Shown here: positions 5,726 to 10,551 of the stretch, piece by piece
Layout: every line of letters starts with the position of its first letter
Position numbering within the stretch: the stretch's first letter is position 1
Origin: an uncultured Oscillospiraceae bacterium
Lineage (GTDB): Bacteria > Bacillota > Clostridia > Oscillospirales > Ruminococcaceae
Reading direction: 5' to 3'
Assembly: GCA_934527255.1 (NCBI GenBank)
Contig: CAKTAM010000061.1
Span: forward strand, 1-10,551
Length of the DNA: 10,551 nucleotides
Notes under the pieces: generated by a model
Databases searched by the model: none
What the model was told of the DNA's origin: nothing
The model's input: only the letters and a program-made list of their open reading frames with translations
Made by a program: the position numbers and the translations under genes

Positions 5726-6241
5726 TCAGCGCTTTTTAAAGGTGAGTACAAGCCCGATGGCGGTGCCAAGCAGAACGAACGGGGCCAGCCGCACAAATAG
5801 AAATTCAAAGCCGTGCAGCAGCGTGCCTGCGGCGGCAAGCTCCGGGTCGCTGAAATCCCACGTCAGATAGCCGCTGCCCATAGCAGCCAGGGCCAGAAAA
5901 ATTGCCGCGATCAGCACGCACAGAAAAATCAGCAGGCAGCGAACGGCGCGCAGTCTGTTCTTGCTTTTTTGTGCAAGCCGGAGATTGACAGCCTCCAGCT
6001 TTTTGGAAAGGCTGCCGACGGTTTCTTCCTCCGGGCGCTTCTCCGGTATCGTTTCGCCCAGCAGGGTGCTGACAGAGGTATCCAGCGCCTCTGCCAGCGA
6101 AAGCAGCAGCTCGGCATCCGGAACGGATAACCCCTTTTCCCATTTGGATACCGTCTGCCTTACCACATGAAGCTTTTCTGCCAGCGCCTCCTGCGAAAGT
6201 CCCTTTGCTTTTCGCAGGCTGTGAATGTTTTCCTTTAACAT
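5726..6241 (-). CDS. Membrane-anchored XRE-family transcriptional regulator
   Basis: 171 residues; the start at 6241 is set by AAAGGAGG 9 bases upstream, although the frame stays open to 6490. A HTH_3/XRE DNA-binding domain occupies about 5-60: LRKAKGLSQEALAEKLHV, then the recognition region RQTVSKWEKGLSVPD (28-42). A charged, possibly coiled-coil linker (about 66-98) leads to two membrane segments (about 101-121 and 146-167). XRE proteins with C-terminal membrane helices are common in Firmicutes, and the membrane part may sense an envelope or lipid signal. The target is unknown; autoregulation is typical of the family. The gene is alone between terminators, with no transporter or toxin neighbour to suggest a specific role. 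Confidence 0.88.
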   Translation of the reverse strand: MLKENIHSLRKAKGLSQEALAEKLHVVRQTVSKWEKGLSVPDAELLLSLAEALDTSVSTLLGETIPEKRPEEETVGSLSKKLEAVNLRLAQKSKNRLRAVRCLLIFLCVLIAAIFLALAAMGSGYLTWDFSDPELAAAGTLLHGFEFLFVRLAPFVLLGTAIGLVLTFKKR

Positions 6242-6361
6242 GGGCCCCAGCCTCCTTTGCTTTGATACTGCTATAAAACACCAAAACGGCCGTTGCTGCA
6301 AGCAATGCAAAGGAACATCCGTCATTCTGGCGGGTACCTTGGCAAATAGGGGAAGGCTTTT

Positions 6362-6447
6362 CCTGCCTGAAAAAGCGGAAAGCACGCAAGCGTTTGACTG
6401 TGACCGCAGCGATGCTTTGCAGAGCAAAGCCGCTTTTTCAGGGCAGG
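6362..6447. repeat. 85-nt inverted-repeat element with internal hairpin
   Basis: CCTGCCTGAAAAAGCGG (6362-6378) and CCGCTTTTTCAGGGCAGG (6430-6447) are inverted copies differing by one extra base. The interval between them ends in a perfect small hairpin, GCTTTGC/GCAAAGC with loop AGA (6414-6430). The element lies upstream of the XRE gene and just past the tRNA terminator. It contains no ORF with a ribosome site. It may be a structured leader, a small RNA or a MITE-like relic; I do not recognise it. Confidence 0.5.
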
Positions 6448-6462
6448 CTGCCGTTGCAGACA

Positions 6463-6506
6463 AAAGAAAACACCGTTGATTTTGTTGCATCAGCGGTGTT
6501 TTCTTT
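6463..6506 (-). terminator. Terminator of the tRNA transcript
   Basis: AAAGAAAACACCGTTGAT (6463-6480) pairs with 6489-6506 across an 8-base loop, 18 pairs with one G-U. It begins 43 bases past the encoded CCA end of the tRNA. The A-rich left arm yields GTTTTCTTTTG on the minus strand, a T-tract overlapping the stem. The right arm ends in TTTTCTTT, so it may also act on the plus strand. Confidence 0.72.
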
Positions 6507-6549
6507 GCGAAAGTGCAGCCAAACCAGAAAAGTTCGTCTGCGTTCTGTA

Positions 6550-6625
6550 TGGTGGGCCATCAGGGATTTGAACCCCGGACCAGCCGGTTATGAGCCGGCA
6601 GCTCTAACCACTGAGCTAATGGCCC
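6550..6625 (-). tRNA. tRNA with CAT anticodon (tRNA-Ile2 or elongator tRNA-Met)
   Basis: 76 nt with an encoded CCA (complement of 6550-6552). The acceptor stem GGGCCAT/ATGGCCC is perfect with discriminator A. The D-arm is GCTC/GAGC with AGTGGTTA, the anticodon stem GCCGG/CCGGC closes the loop CTCATAA (anticodon CAT), the variable loop is TGGTC, and the T-arm has TTCAAAT. It is not the initiator: the acceptor is fully paired at position 1, and the anticodon stem lacks the three G-C pairs of initiator tRNAs. The CTCATAA loop and the consecutive C4-G69 and C5-G68 pairs resemble tRNA-Ile2, whose C34 is changed to lysidine by TilS to read AUA. Elongator tRNA-Met in some Clostridia can look similar, so identity stays open. 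The gene has its own promoter and terminator. Confidence 0.96.
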
Positions 6626-6681
6626 CTGCAGCGGGCAGCGCCCGGCTGACGGCAGCCAATGGGCCTGCCGTATACCTGTAT

Positions 6682-6710
6682 AGCATACCGAAAAAACCGG
6701 CTTTTGTCAA
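6682..6710 (-). promoter_or_regulatory. Sigma-A type promoter of the tRNA gene
   Basis: On the minus strand a perfect TTGACA (6705-6710) is separated by 17 bases from TATGCT (6682-6687). Transcription should start near 6675, about 50 bases before the mature tRNA 5' end at 6625. Confidence 0.8.
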
Positions 6711-6955
6711 GCGCTGCAGGCCGGTTTGCTGCGGCGGGAATTGCAGCAGGCAGATATTGCCGCAGCAGGGGCAATGGTGCGGCAGGCGGTAGCAGCAGGC
6801 ATGGTTGGCCGCACCGCATGGCCCGCAGTCGGCAGTGGCGTGCGGGCAGCGCGAAAAGCCGCACCCTGTGCCTGTATGCGCGCCGGAGGCTGTGCAGCGT
6901 TTTCGGCCGGGCGCGCGGCAGCGCATATCGGCCCGCGTTCAAAAAATGCGGACAG
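6711..6955. other. Apparently non-coding GC-rich spacer
   Basis: The stretch between the tRNA promoter and the operon terminator carries no gene I can support. It is rich in GCAGCAGG-type short repeats (for example near 6743, 6762 and 6790). These make one minus-strand frame very cysteine-rich, but that frame has no ribosome site and runs through the tRNA. Confidence 0.5.
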
Positions 6956-6959
6956 AAAA

Positions 6960-6985
6960 GCGTCGGCGGGTCACCCCGCCGACGC
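6960..6985 (-). terminator. Terminator of the reductase operon
   Basis: GCGTCGGCGGG (6960-6970) pairs perfectly with 6975-6985 over a TCAC loop. On the minus strand it is followed directly by TTTT (complement of 6956-6959) and lies 38 bases past the SDR stop. The other side carries CTTTT, so it may work in both directions. Confidence 0.85.
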
Positions 6986-7023
6986 CTTTTGAAAATACGG
7001 TCTCTTTTGGCACAAAGAGCTGC

Positions 7024-7785
7024 TTAGCCCAACGGCAGCAGCAGGCCGCCGTCACACAGGATGATCTGGCCCTGCGTATAGCGGCAGGCATCCGACGCCA
7101 GGAAGATCAGCGCGCCGTTGAGGTCATCCACAGTGCCCAGACGATGCTGCGGTACCTTGGCGGACATACGGGCAACGTGCTCCGGCGTGGAGTTCTCGCC
7201 CATGCCCAGCATGATCTGGCCGGGGGCGATGCCGTTGACATAGACGCCGTACTGCGCCCAGGCCATGGCCTGGCACTGGGTCATCATCGTCGCGGCGGCC
7301 TTGGAGATGGAGTAGGTCGGGGCAACGGCGGAAGCGCGGTAGCCGCTGACGGAGCAGATGTTGATGATGTTGCCGCCGTGCTCTTTCATCCAGCTTTTGA
7401 AAACCTCCTGCGCCAGGAAGAACGGGCCCTTGACGTTGGCGTTCAGCACGCGGTCATAGGCTTCGGGCGTGAGGTCGACGGCCGGGGTGTAGTCGATCAG
7501 AGCGGCATTGTTGACCAGAATATCCAGCTTGCCGAACTGGGCGAGAATTTTCGCCACAACGTCTTTCACCACGTCCATTTTGGTAACATCCAGATACATC
7601 GGCACGATGGTGCGGCCGGTGGCCTCGTGAATCTCCTTGGCGACTTCCTCCAGCTTTTCCAGACGGCGGGCGGCAACGACAACGTCGGCGCCGGCTTCCG
7701 CCAGGCCGCGGGCCATATCGACGCCCAGACCCTGAGAAGCGCCGGTGACCAGGGCGACTTTTCCGGTAAGATCAAACGATACCAT
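7024..7785 (-). CDS. Short-chain dehydrogenase/reductase (classical SDR)
   Basis: 253 residues. ATG at 7785 is chosen because AGGAGG lies 8 bases upstream; an upstream in-frame TTG (7809) lacks such a site. Classical SDR features are complete: cofactor motif TGASQGLG (14-21), DV at 66-67 for adenine contact, NNAA (92-95), N117 in NANVKG, and catalytic S145, Y158 and K162 in SVSGYRASAVAPTYSISK, then VNGIAPG (183-189). The enzyme would oxidise an alcohol or reduce a ketone with NAD(P)(H) in the cytosol. Residues after the second strand (AARRLEK, 38-44) include Arg at the position that often favours NADP(H). The sequence resembles gluconate-5-dehydrogenase and hydroxysteroid dehydrogenase types, too broad to fix a substrate. 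It is the last gene of a three-gene operon, 29 bases after the ene-reductase, and probably acts on the same compound. Confidence 0.93.
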   Translation of the reverse strand: MVSFDLTGKVALVTGASQGLGVDMARGLAEAGADVVVAARRLEKLEEVAKEIHEATGRTIVPMYLDVTKMDVVKDVVAKILAQFGKLDILVNNAALIDYTPAVDLTPEAYDRVLNANVKGPFFLAQEVFKSWMKEHGGNIINICSVSGYRASAVAPTYSISKAAATMMTQCQAMAWAQYGVYVNGIAPGQIMLGMGENSTPEHVARMSAKVPQHRLGTVDDLNGALIFLASDACRYTQGQIILCDGGLLLPLG

Positions 7786-7814
7786 ACTTTTTTCCTCCTG
7801 CTTTTTCAAAATGC

Positions 7815-9755
7815 TTATTTCAGTACGCGAACAGCGTGGAACGCCTCGTGAACGGCGTCAATGACCTTGCGCGGCTTGACGGCGTCGCCGACGGTGCGCA
7901 CGTTGTTCACATCGTTCCAGATCTCGTCCTCCAAAGCGTTGTTGGAGCGGTAACCCACCGACATGACCACGGCCGAGCACGGGATCTCGTGCGTTTCGCC
8001 ATCCTTTTCATAGGTGACGCCGGTCGCGGTGACGCCCGTCACACGGCCGGAGCAGATGATCTCCACCTTGCTTTCGGCCAGATGGTCGCGCAGCGACTGG
8101 TCGTTGGTGCCAAAGTGCGAAACGGTCTTGAGAATGCCGTCCAGCGCCTCGATCATGGTGACCTTGCCGCCGTTTGCGCGGCCGTCCAGATGCAGGGCGA
8201 CCTCGCAGCCTACCAGACCGCCGCCGATGACAACAACATCGCCCTCGGGCAGGCTGTCAGCCAGCAGCAGCTCGTTGCTGGTATAGACCGAAACGGCGCT
8301 GCCGTCGGCCTTGGGCAGACGAATGACGATGGGATCAGAGCCGGTCGCCAGAATGACATCCTGAATGCCTGTGGCAAGGATATCCTCCCTGGTGGCCGTC
8401 TTGTTCAGCACAATGCTGACACCGGCGTTCTGTACCCGGTAGATCAGGTTTTCCAGATAGGTCTTGACATCCGCCTTGAACGCAGGTGCACCTGCGGCGG
8501 CAAGGTTGCCGCCAAGGTAGCCGTTGCGCTCCCACAGGGTGACCGCAATGCCGCGGTGACGCGCCTCCAACGCCGCAGCAAGCCCGGCAGGGCCGCCGCC
8601 GACGACCAGCAGCTGCTTTGTCTTTTCGGCAGGGATGAACGGATAGTCCAGCTCGTGCCCGCTCAGAGGGTTGACGGCGCAGGGGCGATGCTTGCCCATG
8701 ACGGCCATCAGCATGCACTCGTTGCAGCCGATGCAGTAGTTGATCTCCTTCCAGCGGTTCTCCTTGACCTTGGTCGGCCAGTCGGGGTCGGCCAGCATCT
8801 GGTGGCCCAGCGCAATGACATCCAGCGCGCCCTCTTCAATGACGCTTTCGGCCACGGCGGGATCGTTGAGCTTGCCCTGCCCCATCAGCGGGATCTTGAC
8901 GGCCGCGCGGATCTTGCGGATAACGTCCAGCTCCATGCCCTTTTCTTCGTAAACGGACGGAATCTGACAGTAGTAGCGCTCATAGCAGCCGGTGTCGATG
9001 TGCAGCGCGTCAACGCCCTCTCTCTCGAGAATCCTGCACATTTCGACGCCTTCCTCAATGGTGCGGTAACCGGGCTTGGGAATGCGGTGGTCGACGGTGA
9101 CCTTGGCCGTTACGGGAAAGTCGGCGCCGCAGGTCTTTTTGACCTCGTGCAGGCACTCGACGACAAAGCGCATACGGTTTTCCAGGCTGCCGCCGTACTC
9201 GTCGGTGCGGTGGTTCCAGGCGCTGGTCATGAACTGGTCAAACAGATAGCCGCCGTACGCGTGCATTTCAATGCCGTCTACGCCCGCCTTTTTCAGCATC
9301 AGCGCAGCTGCGCCGCAGGCCTTGACGACCTCGTGGATCTGCTCGACGGTGAACGGCCGGGTACATACCGCCGGGTTGTTCCGCAGCGGAATTTCACTGG
9401 GGCCGTAGGGCGCGGTCTCCAGACGGTCGGCATAGGCGACGCGGCCAAGGCCGACGGTCAGCTGGCTGATGACCTTTGCGCCGTAGGCGTGGCAGGAATC
9501 GACCAGCTGGCCATACTGGGCAACCTCAAAGAAGCTGTCCATCGCCCAGGTCGGGCGGCCCTCGTACTTCTGCGTGCACATGGCGCAGCCGACCATGATC
9601 AGACCGGCACCGCCCTCGGCCACGCGGCGGTAAAATTCGATGTTGCGTTCGCTGACAAAGCCGTCAATGTCGGTCTTCATGCCCATGGGCGCGATGGCAA
9701 TGTGGTTTTTCAGCTTGACATTGCCGTAAACGGTTCTTTCAAAAAGCTTCATCAT
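7815..9755 (-). CDS. NADH:flavin oxidoreductase / ene-reductase (OYE-type FMN, 4Fe-4S, FAD)
   Basis: 646 residues, the full length of the 2,4-dienoyl-CoA reductase / 2-enoate reductase / BaiCD type. Residues 1-335 form an old-yellow-enzyme TIM barrel binding FMN: IAPMGM (21-26), HAYGGYLFDQF (165-175), then HRTDEYGGSLENRMRF (182-197). C341, C344, C347 and C359 (CIGCNEC plus a later Cys) ligate one 4Fe-4S cluster with trimethylamine-dehydrogenase-like spacing. The C-terminal part has an FAD motif VVGGGPAGLAAA (384-395) with E409, and a second dinucleotide fold VVIGGGLVG (508-516) with E536, suggesting NADH. Electrons would pass NADH to FAD, Fe-S and FMN, then to an activated C=C bond. Start: AAGAAGGA lies 9 bases before ATG 9755, which overlaps the transporter stop by four bases; Met2 is less well spaced. 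Substrate not determinable. Confidence 0.93.
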   Translation of the reverse strand: MMKLFERTVYGNVKLKNHIAIAPMGMKTDIDGFVSERNIEFYRRVAEGGAGLIMVGCAMCTQKYEGRPTWAMDSFFEVAQYGQLVDSCHAYGAKVISQLTVGLGRVAYADRLETAPYGPSEIPLRNNPAVCTRPFTVEQIHEVVKACGAAALMLKKAGVDGIEMHAYGGYLFDQFMTSAWNHRTDEYGGSLENRMRFVVECLHEVKKTCGADFPVTAKVTVDHRIPKPGYRTIEEGVEMCRILEREGVDALHIDTGCYERYYCQIPSVYEEKGMELDVIRKIRAAVKIPLMGQGKLNDPAVAESVIEEGALDVIALGHQMLADPDWPTKVKENRWKEINYCIGCNECMLMAVMGKHRPCAVNPLSGHELDYPFIPAEKTKQLLVVGGGPAGLAAALEARHRGIAVTLWERNGYLGGNLAAAGAPAFKADVKTYLENLIYRVQNAGVSIVLNKTATREDILATGIQDVILATGSDPIVIRLPKADGSAVSVYTSNELLLADSLPEGDVVVIGGGLVGCEVALHLDGRANGGKVTMIEALDGILKTVSHFGTNDQSLRDHLAESKVEIICSGRVTGVTATGVTYEKDGETHEIPCSAVVMSVGYRSNNALEDEIWNDVNNVRTVGDAVKPRKVIDAVHEAFHAVRVLK

Positions 9756-10551
9756 ACAACCAGATCCTTCTTTGCTTGAATGGTGCGCTCAGCCTCGGGC
9801 CGGGCGTTTTTTTCTTTGCGGCCCCGCAGCGGGACAAGCACGCAAACCGGAATGACGATAAGCGGAATGGCCAGATAGCCCAGCATGGAATAGCCCTTGC
9901 TGATGATGGTCTGCAGCCCAACGCGCGAGATGACGATGCAGCAGGCAAAGTACACCACGCCGATGAGCGCACCGCTGACATAGCTGTTGCCCAGCGTGCC
10001 CTTTTGGGGCAGAAGCGGGCGGATGCGCGAAACGACTGCGTGCAGCTGCGGCGCGCCGCTGGACAGCAGCGCCAGAAACATCGTTACCGAGTAGACTGCC
10101 GGCAGCCACGGTGCGCTTTCCACAAGGTAGGTGTTGACGATTGCCAGCACCGGAACGGACTCCTGCAGCGCCTCCGGGCAGTACGGCAGCAGCAGCAGTG
10201 TGCTGAGCAGGAACGCGCCGCTGTTTAGCACAAAGCTGCACACGCCGATGGCGGCCGAATGACGCGGCTTGCTCACGTTCTGCTCCACGGCGCTGAGGGT
10301 CAGCGCGTTGCAGGCGTTGGAAAGGCCGAGCGCGACAGCGCCGCGGACGCCTGCGCCGAGCCGGGCACCCTCAGGAATGGCGAAGGTCGAGAGAATTTCG
10401 GCCATGCGGTCGCCGCGGTAAAAAACGGCCAACAGCGACAGCAGCACCATCCCCACGATCATCACGACGGACATCAGCGTTGACGAGGCCCGCACGAGCC
10501 TGTCGCCCCAAAGCACCAGAATGATGCTGATGGCCGCGACCAGGATGGAGC
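9752..10551 (-). CDS. YkvI-like multi-pass membrane transporter, 5' end beyond window
   Basis: Partial: 265 residues are visible and the frame stays open to the window edge. The in-frame GTG at 10516 is an internal valine, because upstream codons spell another hydrophobic stretch (SILVAAISII). About seven membrane segments are visible (roughly residues 1-15, 23-43, 66-86, 98-122, 148-166, 188-210 and 218-241), ending in a basic cytoplasmic tail with RGRKEK. The pattern, with VPVLAIVNTYL mid-protein, ALLSSGAPQLHAVVSRI, and GYSMLGYLAIPLIVIPV near the end, resembles the uncharacterised YkvI membrane family related to APC-type transporters. That assignment is from memory and moderate. Its stop overlaps the ene-reductase start (ATGA), so the two are probably translationally coupled. 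The likely role is import of the compound reduced by the downstream enzymes. Confidence 0.7.
   Translation of the reverse strand, partial: SILVAAISIILVLWGDRLVRASSTLMSVVMIVGMVLLSLLAVFYRGDRMAEILSTFAIPEGARLGAGVRGAVALGLSNACNALTLSAVEQNVSKPRHSAAIGVCSFVLNSGAFLLSTLLLLPYCPEALQESVPVLAIVNTYLVESAPWLPAVYSVTMFLALLSSGAPQLHAVVSRIRPLLPQKGTLGNSYVSGALIGVVYFACCIVISRVGLQTIISKGYSMLGYLAIPLIVIPVCVLVPLRGRKEKNARPEAERTIQAKKDLVV

Noticed and set aside
6242..6490. Longer N-terminus for the XRE regulator
   Set aside because: The added residues have no homology pattern and cross the inverted-repeat element and the tRNA terminator; the AAAGGAGG site fixes the start at 6241.
6588..6926. Minus-strand Cys-rich frame (ten Cys within about 38 residues, with CPCCGNIC)
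   Set aside because: No ribosome site precedes its ATG, it runs through the tRNA promoter and into the tRNA gene, and the cysteines come from GCA/TGC-rich repeats read in one frame.
7836..9779. 647-residue plus-strand open frame opposite the ene-reductase
   Set aside because: It mirrors the reductase gene and lacks a recognisable domain. The minus strand shows complete cofactor motifs and proper ribosome sites, so this is a codon-bias shadow.
1..10551. CRISPR array, insertion sequence, prophage or toxin-antitoxin pair
   Set aside because: I saw no regularly spaced direct repeats, transposase or integrase motifs, phage genes, or small paired genes of toxin-antitoxin type.

Overview
The window looks like chromosomal DNA from a GC-rich member of the Clostridia. 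Clues are strong AGGAGG-type ribosome sites, a Firmicutes-style TrmB, a CCA-encoding tRNA, a YkvI-like transporter, and an old-yellow-enzyme/Fe-S reductase of a type common in anaerobes. A relative of the gut Oscillospiraceae/Ruminococcaceae is plausible, but this is an inference from gene style only. No phage, transposase, CRISPR array or plasmid function is visible.

Layout. (1) 1-1218: a 53-residue conserved-looking protein on the minus strand, divergent from a membrane-anchored protein that reads as a degenerate LytR-CpsA-Psr (LCP) domain. An imperfect palindrome lies between them. (2) 1219-2404: a gene-poor spacer, two tandem hairpin terminators, then trmB (tRNA m7G46 methyltransferase) on the minus strand. 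A plus-strand terminator-like hairpin sits just upstream of trmB with no plus-strand gene to serve. (3) 2560-4704: a hybrid histidine kinase (minus) with an extracellular solute-binding sensor and a C-terminal receiver, read from a well-formed promoter at 4785-4814. (4) 4815-5618: a divergent region, then an RNHCP-domain zinc-ribbon protein (plus) from a strong promoter. Its long leader carries an 11-codon ORF and complementary segments suggesting translational control. (5) 5578-6710: a shared terminator, a membrane-anchored XRE regulator (minus), an 85-nt inverted-repeat element, a terminator, and a CAT-anticodon tRNA (minus) with its own promoter. (6) 6711-6955: apparently non-coding. (7) 6956-10551: a minus-strand operon of a YkvI-like membrane transporter (cut by the window edge), a 646-residue FMN/4Fe-4S/FAD ene-reductase, and a short-chain dehydrogenase, ending in a strong terminator.

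The operon in (7) is the most coherent functional unit: uptake of a small unsaturated organic compound, C=C reduction by the flavoenzyme, and oxidoreduction of a hydroxyl or carbonyl group by the SDR. The transporter stop overlaps the reductase start by four bases, so their translation is probably coupled. The logic resembles bile-acid (bai), cinnamate and isoflavone reduction in gut anaerobes, but the substrate cannot be read from the sequence. The other loci look like independent transcription units.
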